A stretch of 64,000 nt of DNA from JAXLRU01 sp046330935 (GCA_046330935.1 JAXLRU010000006.1:1-64000), one strand, 5' to 3'. Positions 25,199 to 34,772 are shown, counted from the first letter of the stretch. Program-made: numbers and translations. Notes: generated from the sequence alone by a model not told the origin.

Positions 25199-27815
25199 CC
25201 CGCCGCCTGCCCCCAGGGGTGAAGCGGGCGGCTCGGGCGCTGGGCGGCGCTCGGGTCGCCGGTGCCGCCGCGCGCTCCCTCGACGTCCGCCGCGTCCAGG
25301 GCAGCGGGCTGTTCGACGCGCAGTGGTACGGGGACCAGGTGGGCCGCCCGTTCTCCGACGTCGACGACGCCGTCCGCCACTACCTGGACCAGGGCCGCCG
25401 CGCGGAGCTCAGCCCGCACCCGCTGTTCGAGTCGCGCTGGTACCTGCCGGCGGCCGAGCAGCGGCGCACGGGCACGGACCCGCTGCTGCGCTACGTCGGC
25501 TCCCCCGCCGACCGCCGGGGCGTGGCCCCGCACCTCGCGCTCGAGCCCGCGACCTACCTGCAGGAGCACCCGGACGCCGCGCGCCACCCCTCCGGCGTGC
25601 TCGGCCACCTCGCCGGGCGCGCGTCGCGGGGCGCGCAGCAGGCCGGCGAGGCCCTGCTCGAGGTGGACCTCGGCCACGTGCTCGGCCGCCCCGCCTCCGC
25701 CGCCCTCCCCCGCGTGCGCGAGGCGCTGCTCGAGGGGGTGCGCCAGTGGCGGGCCGGGGAGCGGCTGCGCACCGCCGCGCGTCGCAGCGCCACCCGCGAC
25801 GTCGCGGCCGAGGAGGCGCTGAGCGCCCGGGTCGCGACCCTGCCCGACCCCGCCCCCGCCGAGGACGGCGCGCCCGTCGTCAGCGTCGTCGTCCCGGTCT
25901 GGAACCGCGCCGCCGCCGTGGGGGCGGCGGTCGCGTCCGTCCAGGCCCAGACCTGGCCGGACTGGGAGCTGATCGCCGTCGACGACGGCTCCGACGACGA
26001 CTCCCCGCACGTCCTGGAGGGCCTGGCCGCCTTCGAACCGCGGCTGCGGGTCCTCACCGCGCCGCGCGGCGGGTCAGCCGCGCCCGCAACCTGGGCATCG
26101 CGGCGGCCCGGGGCCGCTACGTGGCGTTCCTGGACTCCGACAACACCTGGCAGCCGGAGTACCTCGCCACGATGCTGCGGGTGATGGCCGCCGACGGCCT
26201 GCAGGCGGCGTACGCGACGCTGGAGATGCACCGGGGCGGCAGGGTCACCTACCGGGCGTTCGACGGTGGCGTGGAGTTCCTGGAGGTGGACAACCACGTC
26301 GACCTCAACGTCCTCGTCGTCGAGGCGGCCCTGCTGCGCGAGGTCGGTGGCTTCGCCGAGGACCTCCGCCGCGCCGTCGACTACGACCTCGTGCTGCGCC
26401 TGGCCCGGCGCGTGCCCTGCGTGCACGTGCCCGTCGTCGGAGCCGTGTACCGCGACGACAGCGACGAGGCAGCCGACGCCGACCGGATCAGCGTGCGCGA
26501 GCCCGTGGCCTGGAACAGCGTGGTCCGGGCCCGGCACGCCATCGACTGGGACGCACAGGTGCGGCGCCCGCGCGTGGCGGGCCGCGTCTCGGTGGTGGTG
26601 CCGTTCACCGGCGCGCCCGGGCAGGTGCGGGCCTGTGTGGCCTCGCTGCTCGACGACGCCCCGGTGGGGCCTGGCGCCCCCGACCTCGAGGTCCTGCTCG
26701 TGGACCGCGGCAGCGCCCGCGCGGACGGCCTCGCGGCCCGGGTGCTGACGCTGGCCGATCCCCGGGTGCGCGTGCACCGGGTGCCCGCCGACCACGGCGT
26801 CGCGGTCGCCCTGGCCCATGCCCTGCCCGTGACCACCGGCGAGGTGGTGGCGCTCGTCGACCCGGCCGTGCGCTGGCGCGAGGGCGGGCTGGCGCCCCTG
26901 CTGGCCGCGCTCGGCGAGGAGGTCACGGCGGCCGTCCAGCCGGCCGCGTGCGCCCCCGACGGCACGGTCGCCGCCGCCGGGCTGACCAGCGCCCCGGGCG
27001 CGGGCCTGCCGGTGCCGGTGCTGCCCGGCCACCACCTCGACGACCTGCGCGCGGCGGGCGAGCGGGTCGACGTCGCCGCACTGGACGGCCCCGTCTGGCT
27101 CGCCCGCGCCGCCGACCTGCTCGCCGTCCGGGGTCTCGACGCGCTCCTGGAACGGTCGTGGGGCGCCGCCGAGCTGTCCCTGCGCCTGGCGGGGCTGCGC
27201 GGGGGGCGCCTGGTCGTCGTCCCGACCGCCGTCGTGGACGCCGGTCCCGAGCTCGCGGGCGAGCCCTCCGACGCGACGGCGGCGCCGGGCTCCGGGCGGC
27301 ACGACGACCGGGTGTTCGCGCAGCGATGGGCGGCGGCCGGCGCCGAGGGTCCGCCGGTGTGGGAGGCGGCCGGTTACCGCCTCGCCCACGTGGAGGCCGA
27401 CATCGACGAGGGCGCCGGCAGGCACCGCCTGCGCGCGGTGCTCGTCCGGCGCTCCGCCGACCCCGGGACGCTGCGCTGGGCCGTGAAGCTCACCGACCGT
27501 GACGAGGGGCGCGCGGATCTCGCGGACCGCGTCGTCCGTGCCCTGCGCGCGGCCGGTCACGTCGCCGTCGTCGACCAGCCCGAGGCCATGTACCGCGCCA
27601 CCAGCCGCTTCGACGACGTCGAGCTCGTGCTGGGGGGGAACCGTCCCGTCCTTGCCTCGCTGGCCCGCCCCGCACTCCTCTGGCTGTCCGAGGGCGCCGG
27701 CGCGGGTGCCGGGGAGGAGGCCGGCTACCGGGGCGTCCTGGCCGGTCAGGAGTGGTGGGACGACGGTCCGGTCGGGGTCTCGACGCTCGTCGACGCCGCG
27801 CTCGGGCGGAGATGA
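25195..27815 (+). pseudogene. Frameshifted and C-terminally shortened paralog of the multidomain glycosyltransferase
   Basis: Same layout as the gene at 11607: FDxxWY segments (GLFDAQWYGDQ, HPLFESRWYL), a GT2 domain from about residue 220 (VVSVVVPVWNRA), and a second GT2-like region. The reading frame changes inside the GT2 domain at a GGG run (26071-26073). One added G would restore GVSRARNLG-AAARGRYVAFLDSDNTW, exactly matching the paralog. The second half is intact to 27815 but stops early in the C-terminal GT1-like region, lacking about the last 200 residues. GTG start overlaps the RgpF-like stop. Could be a sequencing error, phase-variable, or a true pseudogene. Confidence 0.8.
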
Positions 27816-27907
27816 CGCGGGGGCGCAGCGAGGTTCGTCACATCGTCACTGCGGGTGATTCCTGGTTCTCGTAGGCGGATCCCCTCAGGCGGGCGACCAC
27901 GGCGCGC

Positions 27908-27913
27908 TAGGCT
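27908..27913 (+). promoter_or_regulatory. Probable -10 box TAGGCT (ugd)
   Basis: TAGGCT is followed by 6 nt and the GTG start at 27920, same geometry as at 10741. Confidence 0.6.
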
Positions 27914-27919
27914 CGGCGG

Positions 27920-29281
27920 GTGCGAATCTCGGTCCTTGGATGCGGATACCTGGGTGCGGTTCACGCGGCGTGCATGGCCGACTTCGGCCATGACGTCGTC
28001 GGCGTGGACGTCGACGAGCGAAAGGTGGCGGACCTGGCAGCGGCCAAGGCGCCGTTCTTCGAGCCGGGGCTACCCGAGCTCCTCGAACGGGCCAGTGCCA
28101 CCGGCCGCCTGCGCTTCACCACCGATGTGGCGACCGTGCGGGAGTCCGCCTCGACCGAGGTGACCTCCGATCAGCGCGACCAGCCCATGGTGCACTTCAT
28201 CTGCGTGGGTACCCCCCAGCGCAAGGGCGAGTTCGCGGCCGACACCTCCTACGTCGACGCCGCCGTCACCGCCCTGCTGCCGCACCTGCGCCCCGGCGAC
28301 GTCGTCGTCGGCAAGTCCACCGTGCCCGTGGGCACGGCGGCCCGCCTGGCCGCCCTGGTCAAGCAGGCCCAGCCCGGCGCCGTCCTCGCCTGGAACCCCG
28401 AGTTCCTCCGCGAGGGCTTCGCGGTGCAGGACACCCAGCGTCCGGACCGCCTCGTCTACGGCCTGCCCGGCGAGCCCGAGGACGCCGCGCACGTCAAGGC
28501 GATGCTCGACGAGGTCTACGCCGACCCGCTGGCCCACGGCGTCCCCCTGATCACGGCCGACTACCCGACGGCCGAGCTGGTCAAGACGGCCGCCAACTCC
28601 TTCCTCGCCACCAAGATCTCGTTCATCAACGCGATGGCCGAGGTCTGCGAGGCCGCGGGCGCCGACGTGAAGGCCCTGGCGCACGCCATCGGCTACGACG
28701 AGCGGATCGGCCCCAAGTTCCTCGGTGCCGGCCTCGGCTTCGGCGGCGGCTGCCTGCCCAAGGACATCCGCGCGTTCATGGCCCGCGCCGGCGAGCTGGG
28801 CGCCGACCAGGCGCTGACGTTCCTGCGCGAGGTCGACGCCATCAACATGCGCCGCCGCACCCGCATGGTCGACCTCGCCCGCGAGGCCGTCGGCGGCTCC
28901 TTCATCGGCCGCCGGATCGCCGTGCTGGGCGCCGCCTTCAAGCCCGACAGCGACGACATCCGCGACAGCCCCGCCCTCAACGTGGCCGCGCAGATCCGCC
29001 TGCAGGGCGGCGACGTCGTCGTGACCGACCCCGCGGCGATCGCCAACGCGCGCCGGGCCTGGCCCGACCTCAACTTCGAGGAGAAGGTCGACGTCGCCGT
29101 CACCGGCGCCGACGTCGTCCTGCTGCTCACGGAGTGGAAGCAGTTCAAGGAGCTCGACCCGGCCGTCGTCGCCGAGCTGGTTCGCGCCAAGAACGTGCTC
29201 GACGGCCGCAACGCGCTCGACCCGGTGGCGTGGAAGGCCGCAGGCTGGAGCTACCGCGCGCTGGGCCGCCCCCGCGTCTGA
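27920..29281 (+). CDS. ugd: UDP-glucose 6-dehydrogenase
   Basis: Oxidises UDP-glucose to UDP-glucuronate with two NAD. 453 residues. N-terminal Rossmann motif GCGYLGAVHAACMA; STVPVGTAARL; PEFLREGFAVQD; catalytic Cys in GFGGGCLPKDIRAF; C-terminal AAFKPDSDDIRDSPAL. All family landmarks are in order. UDP-glucuronate would make an acidic exopolysaccharide. The GTG start lies 6 nt after a TAGGCT box. Convergent with galE across a shared terminator. UDP- rather than GDP-specific use is inferred from overall similarity. Confidence 0.93.
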   Translation: MRISVLGCGYLGAVHAACMADFGHDVVGVDVDERKVADLAAAKAPFFEPGLPELLERASATGRLRFTTDVATVRESASTEVTSDQRDQPMVHFICVGTPQRKGEFAADTSYVDAAVTALLPHLRPGDVVVGKSTVPVGTAARLAALVKQAQPGAVLAWNPEFLREGFAVQDTQRPDRLVYGLPGEPEDAAHVKAMLDEVYADPLAHGVPLITADYPTAELVKTAANSFLATKISFINAMAEVCEAAGADVKALAHAIGYDERIGPKFLGAGLGFGGGCLPKDIRAFMARAGELGADQALTFLREVDAINMRRRTRMVDLAREAVGGSFIGRRIAVLGAAFKPDSDDIRDSPALNVAAQIRLQGGDVVVTDPAAIANARRAWPDLNFEEKVDVAVTGADVVLLLTEWKQFKELDPAVVAELVRAKNVLDGRNALDPVAWKAAGWSYRALGRPRV

Positions 29282-29294
29282 CGTCCCCGCAACC

Positions 29295-29341
29295 ACGGCC
29301 GAGGGCCGGTCACCCCCACGGGAGCGGCCGCCCTCGGCCGT
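29295..29341. terminator. Bidirectional terminator between ugd and galE
   Basis: 12-bp perfect arms (29295-29306 and 29330-29341) lie in the gap between convergent genes. Confidence 0.75.
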
Positions 29342-29355
29342 CGGCCAGGCGCGGA

Positions 29356-30339
29356 TCAGGACGGCTGCGAGACCTGCCAGGCCCGCCACGCCGAGGCGAC
29401 CATGTCGTGGAGGTCGTGGCGCATCGCCCAGCCGAGGTCGCGCGCCGCCCGCTCCCCCGAGGCGACGATCCGAGCGGGGTCGCCCGGCCGGCGCTCACGG
29501 ATCACCGGGTCGAACGCGATGCCCGTGACGTCCCGGATCGCACCCATGATCTCCAGCACCGAGACCCCCTCGCCGCTGCCCAGGTTGTAGACGGGCTCGA
29601 GCTCGACACCGTCCTCCAGCGCCTGCGCGGCCCCCACGTGGGCCTCGGCGAGGTCCTGGACGTGCACGTAGTCGCGCACGCACGACCCGTCGGGCGTGGG
29701 GTAGTCGACGCCGAAGACCATCGGCACGTCCCCGCCCGTCAGCGCCTTGAGCACCCGGGGGAACAGGTTGTGAGGGCTGGTGTCGTACAGGTCCGGGTAC
29801 CCGGAGCCCACCACGTTGAAGTACCGCAGGGACGTCGCCCGCAGCGGCGTGACCCGCACCAGGTCGCGCAGCAGCCACTCGCCGATCAGCTTGGTCTCGC
29901 CGTAGGGCGACTCGGGCCGGGTGGGGAGGTCCTCGGTGACGAGGTCGACGTCGGGCGTGCCGTAGCAGGCGGCGGAGGAGGAGAAGACGCAGCGGTGGAC
30001 GCCGTGCTCCAGCATCCGCGCCAGGAGCAGGTGCATCCCGAGCACGTTCTGCTCGTAGGTGTGCAGGGGGCGGTCGACGGACACGCCCGCGTACTTGTAG
30101 CCGGCGAGGTGGACGACGCCGTCGACGGCGCCACCGCCGTGGGTGAGCGCGGCGTCCGCGGCCGCGACGTCGGTGACCGAGCCCTCGACGAACGTGGCCG
30201 CGGGGTCGACGAAGGCGCGGTGCCCGCTGGAGAGGTCGTCGAGGACGACGACCCGCCGGCCGGTGGCGAGCAGGGTGCGGACGACGTGGGAGCCGATGTA
30301 CCCGGCCCCTCCGGTGACGAGCCAGGTGGTCTCGGGCAT
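29356..30339 (-). CDS. galE: UDP-glucose 4-epimerase
   Basis: Interconverts UDP-glucose and UDP-galactose with bound NAD. 327 residues, short-chain dehydrogenase fold: GGAGYIGSHV at the N-terminus, VVHLAGYKYAGVSVD, FSSSAACYG with the catalytic Ser, SPYGETK with the YxxxK pair, and RYFNVVGSGY. ATG at 30339 is chosen because the TAGGCT box ends 7 nt before it; the 20 residues gained by the earlier start are not conserved in character. It supplies galactose for the surface polysaccharides. Confidence 0.93.
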   Translation of the reverse strand: MPETTWLVTGGAGYIGSHVVRTLLATGRRVVVLDDLSSGHRAFVDPAATFVEGSVTDVAAADAALTHGGGAVDGVVHLAGYKYAGVSVDRPLHTYEQNVLGMHLLLARMLEHGVHRCVFSSSAACYGTPDVDLVTEDLPTRPESPYGETKLIGEWLLRDLVRVTPLRATSLRYFNVVGSGYPDLYDTSPHNLFPRVLKALTGGDVPMVFGVDYPTPDGSCVRDYVHVQDLAEAHVGAAQALEDGVELEPVYNLGSGEGVSVLEIMGAIRDVTGIAFDPVIRERRPGDPARIVASGERAARDLGWAMRHDLHDMVASAWRAWQVSQPS

Positions 30340-30346
30340 ACGGGGC

Positions 30347-30352
30347 AGCCTA
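30347..30352 (-). promoter_or_regulatory. Probable -10 box TAGGCT (galE)
   Basis: Minus-strand TAGGCT, then 7 nt, then the ATG at 30339. Confidence 0.6.
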
Positions 30353-30407
30353 GCCACGGGTGCGTCCTGCCGGGCGAGGAGGACCCCGCCCCGACACACT
30401 GGCAGTC

Positions 30408-30836
30408 ATGAGCGCTGCCCCTCACGTGAACGACCCGGCGGTGATCCGCCGGCTGCTGACCACTCCCGGCCGCTGGGCGATCGTGGGACTGTCCGACAAC
30501 CCCACCCGCACCGCCTGGCGGATCGCCCGGTACGTGCAGGCGCTGGGCATGCCCATCGTCGCGGTGCACCCCAAGGCCGAGCCGGTGCACGGCGCGCAGG
30601 GCTACGCGAGCCTCGCCGACGTGCCCGGGCCCATCGACGTCGTCGACGTCTTCGTGCGCAGCGAGAAGGCGGGCGCGATCGTCGACGAGGCGATCGCCGT
30701 GGGCGCCAAGGCCGTCTGGCTGCAGCTCGGGGTGGTCGACGAGGAGGCGGCGCAGCGTGCCCTCGCGGCGGGGCTCGACGTCGTGATGGACACCTGCCCG
30801 CAGATCGAGGTCAACCGCTGGGCCTCCCGGGCGTGA
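30408..30836 (+). CDS. CoA-binding domain protein (YccU-like)
   Basis: 142 residues forming a single Rossmann-like CoA-binding domain. Motifs: WAIVGLSDNPTRTAWRIARYVQALG near the N-terminus (nucleotide loop GLSDNP), VAVHPKAEPVHGAQGYASL, and KAVWLQLGVVDEEAAQRAL. Same fold as the N-terminal domain of succinyl-CoA synthetase alpha. Physiological role unknown. ATG at 30408 stands 7 nt after CACACT, a weak -10 candidate. Not obviously tied to the sugar genes. Confidence 0.8.
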   Translation: MSAAPHVNDPAVIRRLLTTPGRWAIVGLSDNPTRTAWRIARYVQALGMPIVAVHPKAEPVHGAQGYASLADVPGPIDVVDVFVRSEKAGAIVDEAIAVGAKAVWLQLGVVDEEAAQRALAAGLDVVMDTCPQIEVNRWASRA

Positions 30837-30903
30837 GCCCCACCCGATCCGGGCCCCGCGTGCGTCCTGGATCGTCGAGGGGCGTTCGCCCCGCACCGCC
30901 GCG

Positions 30904-30911
30904 ACGAGGGG
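30904..30911 (+). promoter_or_regulatory. Ribosome binding site of the second LCP gene
   Basis: A GAGGGGG-containing purine run ends about 4-5 nt before the ATG at 30916; it confirms that start. Confidence 0.55.
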
Positions 30912-30915
30912 GACC

Positions 30916-32286
30916 ATGACCGAGCAGCCGCGACCCGCCGAAGGCGGCGGCCCCGACCCGACGCGCCCCGGCACCGTGTACCGGGCGCAGCCGGGCTGGC
31001 GGCGTGCGGTCGGGCGGCGACGCACGCGCCCCGCCGCGCAGGACCGCGCTGGCTGGGCGCCCGACCCGGTGGCACCGCCGGTCGCCCGCCCCGCGTCACG
31101 ATCGGCCGTCCCGCCGGCACCCGCCGGGGCGCCGCCGTCGTCCCCCTCGGGTCGATCCGCGCCCAGCGCACCCGCGGCGTCCCGACCCGCGGCGTCCCGA
31201 CCCGCGTCGTCCCTGCCGGCACCGGCCCTGCCCGCCTCTCCCGCGCCACCGGCACCGGGCTCGCCGTCGGCGCCCTCGTCGGGACCGCGGCCGGCGCCGC
31301 CCCGCCGCCGCCGCCGGCCGTGGCGGCTCGTCGTGGCCCTGCTGGTCCTGCTGCTCGTCGGCTACCCGCTGGCGCTGGGCGCGACGGCGTGGTCGGGCCT
31401 GAACCGGGTGGCGGTGGCGGCGTCCGCGCTGCCGGACACGCCCGGGCGCACCTGGCTGGTCGTGGGCAGCGACGCGCGCGCGGAGCTGACCCCCGAGGAG
31501 CGGCGCCGCCTGCACACGGGGAAGGCCGCCGGACGGCGCACGGACACGATCATGCTCATGCACGTACCCGCGGGCGGCGGGCCGGTCGCCCTGGTGAGCA
31601 TCCCGCGCGACTCCTACGTCGCCATCCCGGGCCACGGGAAGAACAAGATCAACGCGGCGTTCGCGTTCGGCGGACCCACGCTGCTCGCGCGCACCGTCGA
31701 GCGCACCACGGGGGTGCGCGTCGAAGGCTACCCCGAGACGGGCCTCGGCGGCTTCGCCACGCTCGTCGACGCGCTCGGCGGCGTGGACGTCTGCGTGGCC
31801 AAGGGGTTCAGCGACGCGGAGGCGCACGTCACGGTCCGGGCGGGCTGCCAGACGATGGACGGCCCCACCGCCCTGGGCTACGCCCGCGCCCGGCACTCCC
31901 AGGCCAGGGGGGACCTCGACCGGGTCGAGCACCAGCGGCAGGTCCTCGCCGCCATCGCCCACCGCACGCTGTCGCCGTCGGTGCTGGCCGACCCGTTCAC
32001 CGCCTTCCCCGTGGCCCGGGCCGCGGCCGGCGCGCTCACGGTGGACGAGGACGCGTCCGCGACCGACCTCGTGGGCTTCGCCCGCGGCATGCGCGCGGTG
32101 GCCGGCTCGGGCAAGGGCGGGGTCGAACTCACCGTCCCGGTGGCGTCGGCGAACCTGCGGACGCCGTCCGGCCTCGCCGTCTCGTGGGACACGGCGCGCT
32201 CACGCGCCGTCTTCGACGCCCTTCGCGCCGACGACACGGCGGCGTTGCAGCAGGAGGCCGCCCGGCAGCGGACGCTCACGCGGTGA
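30916..32286 (+). CDS. LytR-CpsA-Psr (LCP) family protein
   Basis: 456 residues. The first 130 form a cytoplasmic Pro/Ala/Ser/Arg-rich segment with repeated SRPA units. One membrane span lies at about 134-158 (VVALLVLLLVGYPLALG), then the extracellular LCP domain: VVGSDARAELTPEE, RRTDTIMLMHVP, VSIPRDSYVAIPGHGKNKINAAF, and GYARARHSQARGDLDRVEHQ. These include the conserved Asp/Arg residues. Likely transfers a glycopolymer to peptidoglycan or tethers it; which polymer is unknown. Second LCP gene of the window. Confidence 0.9.
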   Translation: MTEQPRPAEGGGPDPTRPGTVYRAQPGWRRAVGRRRTRPAAQDRAGWAPDPVAPPVARPASRSAVPPAPAGAPPSSPSGRSAPSAPAASRPAASRPASSLPAPALPASPAPPAPGSPSAPSSGPRPAPPRRRRRPWRLVVALLVLLLVGYPLALGATAWSGLNRVAVAASALPDTPGRTWLVVGSDARAELTPEERRRLHTGKAAGRRTDTIMLMHVPAGGGPVALVSIPRDSYVAIPGHGKNKINAAFAFGGPTLLARTVERTTGVRVEGYPETGLGGFATLVDALGGVDVCVAKGFSDAEAHVTVRAGCQTMDGPTALGYARARHSQARGDLDRVEHQRQVLAAIAHRTLSPSVLADPFTAFPVARAAAGALTVDEDASATDLVGFARGMRAVAGSGKGGVELTVPVASANLRTPSGLAVSWDTARSRAVFDALRADDTAALQQEAARQRTLTR

Positions 32287-32327
32287 CGGGCCCCCGACGG
32301 CGCGCTGGCGTCGCCACCTCGCGGACG

Positions 32328-32867
32328 TCAGCCGGCCGAACCGGCCGTCCGGGCGCGTAGGGCCTCGCCCTTGGCGTGAGCCTGGGCCCGCAGCGACTCC
32401 TGGAACGCCACCATCGCCGCGCCCAGGCGCCCGGCGCGCTCGCCCTCACCGGCCGCGAGGATCCGGACGGCGAGCAGGCCCGCGTTGCGCGCACCGCCGA
32501 CGGACACGGTGGCGACGGGGATGCCCGCCGGCATCTGCACGATCGACAGCAGCGAATCCATGCCGTCGAGGTGCTTGAGCGGCACCGGCACGCCGATCAC
32601 CGGCAGCGGGGAGACGCTCGCGAGCATCCCCGGAAGGTGCGCCGCGCCCCCCGCTCCCGCGATGATCACGCGCAGCCCGCGCCCCTGCGCCGCGTCACCG
32701 TAGGCGATCATCTCGTGCGGCATCCGGTGCGCGGAGACGACGTCGGCCTCGTAGGGCACGCCGAACTCCTCCAGCACCTCCGCCGCCGCCGACATCGTCG
32801 GCCAGTCGGAGTCGCTGCCCATGACCAGGCCCACCAGGGGCGCCTGCGGGCCGGTCGAGGTGCTCAT
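32328..32867 (-). CDS. purE: N5-carboxyaminoimidazole ribonucleotide mutase
   Basis: Purine synthesis: converts N5-CAIR to CAIR. 179 residues. Signature MGSDSDWPTM near residue 16, VVSAHRMPHEM with the catalytic His, and IAGAGGAAHLPGM. Class I PurE. The ATG overlaps the purK stop (ATGA). C-terminal 20 residues are Ala/Arg-rich and extend past the usual fold. Convergent with the LCP gene with only 41 nt between stops and no clear terminator. Confidence 0.95.
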   Translation of the reverse strand: MSTSTGPQAPLVGLVMGSDSDWPTMSAAAEVLEEFGVPYEADVVSAHRMPHEMIAYGDAAQGRGLRVIIAGAGGAAHLPGMLASVSPLPVIGVPVPLKHLDGMDSLLSIVQMPAGIPVATVSVGGARNAGLLAVRILAAGEGERAGRLGAAMVAFQESLRAQAHAKGEALRARTAGSAG

Positions 32868-34072
32868 CGAGGTCCTCCGGTGATGTAGTCGGCGGCGTGG
32901 CGGGCACGCTCGCGCAGGTCGTCGAGGTCGTCCCCGCACACGGTCACGTGCCCGAGCTTGCGCCCCGGGCGCACCCCCTTGCCGTACAGGTGCACCTTCA
33001 GCGCGGGGTCGCGGGCCATCACGTGCAGGTAGGCGCGGTAGAGGTCGGGCTCCTGACCGCCCAGCACGTTGACCATCACCGACCACGGCGCCCGGGGGCG
33101 GGGGTCGCCCAGCGGGAGGTCGAGCACGGCGCGCAGGTGCTGCTCGAACTGGCTGGTGACCGAGCCGTCGATCGTCCAGTGCCCGCTGTTGTGGGGGCGC
33201 ATCGCCAGCTCGTTGACCAGCAGCCCCGCCCCCGCGTCGTCGGGCCCCGGGACGGTCTGGAACATCTCGACGGCGAGGACCCCGACCACGCCGAGGGCGC
33301 CGGCGATGCGCAGGCCGATCTCGGTGGCCCGCGCCGCGAAGTCGCGGTCCAGCCCGGGGGCGGGGGCGATCACCTCACTGCACACCCCGTCGACCTGCAC
33401 GGTCTCGGCCACCGGCCACGCCGCGGCCTGGCCCATGGCGCTGCGCGCGACGAGCACGGCCAGCTCCCGCGAGAACGACACGGCCTCCTCGGCGAGCAGG
33501 GCGGGGCGCTGCCCGCCGGGGCCCGCGGGGGCCGACGCCAGGCGGTCGAGCCAGGGGCGGGCGTCCTCCCGCGAGCGGGCGAGCAGGACGCCCTTGCCGT
33601 CGTACCCCCCGCGCGGGGTCTTGAGCACGAGCGGCCAGCCCACCTGCTCGGCGAACGCGTCGAGTTCCGCGGCGTCGTGCACGACGTCACAGCGCGGGCA
33701 CGGCACGCCCAGCTGGGTGAGCCGGCGGCGCATCGCCACCTTGTCCTGGGCGTGGACCAGGGCCGCCGGACCGGGCCGCACCAGCACCCCGCCCGCCTCG
33801 AGGGACTCCAGCAGCGCGGTCGGCACGTGCTCGTGGTCGAAGGTCAGGACGTCGACGTCGCGGGCGAACGCGGTGACGGCGTCGGCGTCGGTGTGCTCAC
33901 CGACGGGCGCCGAGGCGACGACGAGGGCGGCGCTCGCGTCGGGGGCCTCCGCGAGCACCCGCAGCTGGACGCCGAGGGCCACCGCGGGCGGCTGCATCAT
34001 CCGGGCGAGCTGCCCGCCCCCCACGACGCCGACGACAGGGAACCCACCGGGGGGACGGAGCGCGGCAACCAC
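32864..34072 (-). CDS. purK: N5-carboxyaminoimidazole ribonucleotide synthase
   Basis: ATP-grasp enzyme making N5-CAIR from AIR, ATP and bicarbonate. About 402 residues. N-terminal VVGVVGGGQLARMM, then DVLTFDHEHVP, the ATP-grasp LVLKTPRGGYDGKGV loop, and NELAMRPHNSGHWTIDGS. Two in-frame GTG starts exist. The one at 34072 is preferred because TATCGT lies 7 nt upstream; the other is at 34081. Coupled to purE. The pair next to a GtrA gene repeats the mycobacterial Rv3275c-Rv3277 order. Confidence 0.95.
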   Translation of the reverse strand: MVAALRPPGGFPVVGVVGGGQLARMMQPPAVALGVQLRVLAEAPDASAALVVASAPVGEHTDADAVTAFARDVDVLTFDHEHVPTALLESLEAGGVLVRPGPAALVHAQDKVAMRRRLTQLGVPCPRCDVVHDAAELDAFAEQVGWPLVLKTPRGGYDGKGVLLARSREDARPWLDRLASAPAGPGGQRPALLAEEAVSFSRELAVLVARSAMGQAAAWPVAETVQVDGVCSEVIAPAPGLDRDFAARATEIGLRIAGALGVVGVLAVEMFQTVPGPDDAGAGLLVNELAMRPHNSGHWTIDGSVTSQFEQHLRAVLDLPLGDPRPRAPWSVMVNVLGGQEPDLYRAYLHVMARDPALKVHLYGKGVRPGRKLGHVTVCGDDLDDLRERARHAADYITGGPR

Positions 34073-34079
34073 GCGGGCC

Positions 34080-34085
34080 ACGATA
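34080..34085 (-). promoter_or_regulatory. Probable -10 box TATCGT (purK)
   Basis: Minus-strand TATCGT, 7 nt, then GTG at 34072. The box overlaps the alternative GTG at 34081, which argues for the inner start. Confidence 0.45.
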
Positions 34086-34217
34086 ACGGGAGTGGGGCCC
34101 CGCCTCCCGAGGCGCTGACACCCTCAGGTTCGCCCGCTACCCTTCTCAGGCCGGTCCCCGGGTCGGCGCGGGTGGCACGCGGCCACCGGATCTCGGTCGA
34201 CGGATGGGAACAGCAGG

Positions 34218-34772
34218 ATGAGCGCGGGCACAGGGCTGATCGGCAAGCTCCAGGGGGCGCTCAGCCTGGTCTATCGCGAGGCCCTGAAGTTCGGCGCCGT
34301 GGGCGGGATCGCCTACGTCGTCGACACCTACGTCTTCAACGTGCTGCTCAGCGGCTGGTTCCCCGCGGGTGACGCCCCCCTCGGGCACAAGCCCCTCACC
34401 TGCAAGGTGATCTCGGCGACCGTCGCGACCATCGTGGCCTGGTTGGGCAACCGGTACTGGACCTTCCGGCACCGCCGCCGCCTCGACATGCGGCGCGAGT
34501 TCGTCCTGTTCGCCCTGATGAACGTGGCCGGCATCGTCATCGCGCTGTCCTGCCTGGGCCTCTCGCACTACGCGTTCGGGCTGGACTCCAAGCTCGCCGA
34601 CAACATCTCCGGCAACGTGGTGGGCCTCGCGCTGGGCACCCTGTTCCGGTTCTGGGCCTACCGCACCTTCGTCTTCCGGCAGGAGCTGGAGGCCGAGGAG
34701 GGGACGCAGGAGCCCGCCGCGCAGGCCTCGCCGGCCGCGGCGCGTCCCGTGGCGCGCCAGGACGTCGCGTAG
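34218..34772 (+). CDS. GtrA family membrane protein
   Basis: 184 residues with four predicted membrane spans (about 22-42, 55-75, 95-115 and 125-150). GtrA proteins are thought to help move polyprenyl-phosphate-linked sugars across the membrane. Family features: LKFGAVGGIAYVVDTYVFNVL at the first span (cited in two parts: LKFGAVGG and YVVDTYVFNVL), WLGNRYWTF, and the C-terminal LFRFWAYRTFVF. The last 35 residues are Ala/Glu/Gln-rich and soluble. Divergent from purK. It may serve the DPM1-like enzyme at 3065 or another lipid-sugar pathway. Confidence 0.88.
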   Translation: MSAGTGLIGKLQGALSLVYREALKFGAVGGIAYVVDTYVFNVLLSGWFPAGDAPLGHKPLTCKVISATVATIVAWLGNRYWTFRHRRRLDMRREFVLFALMNVAGIVIALSCLGLSHYAFGLDSKLADNISGNVVGLALGTLFRFWAYRTFVFRQELEAEEGTQEPAAQASPAAARPVARQDVA

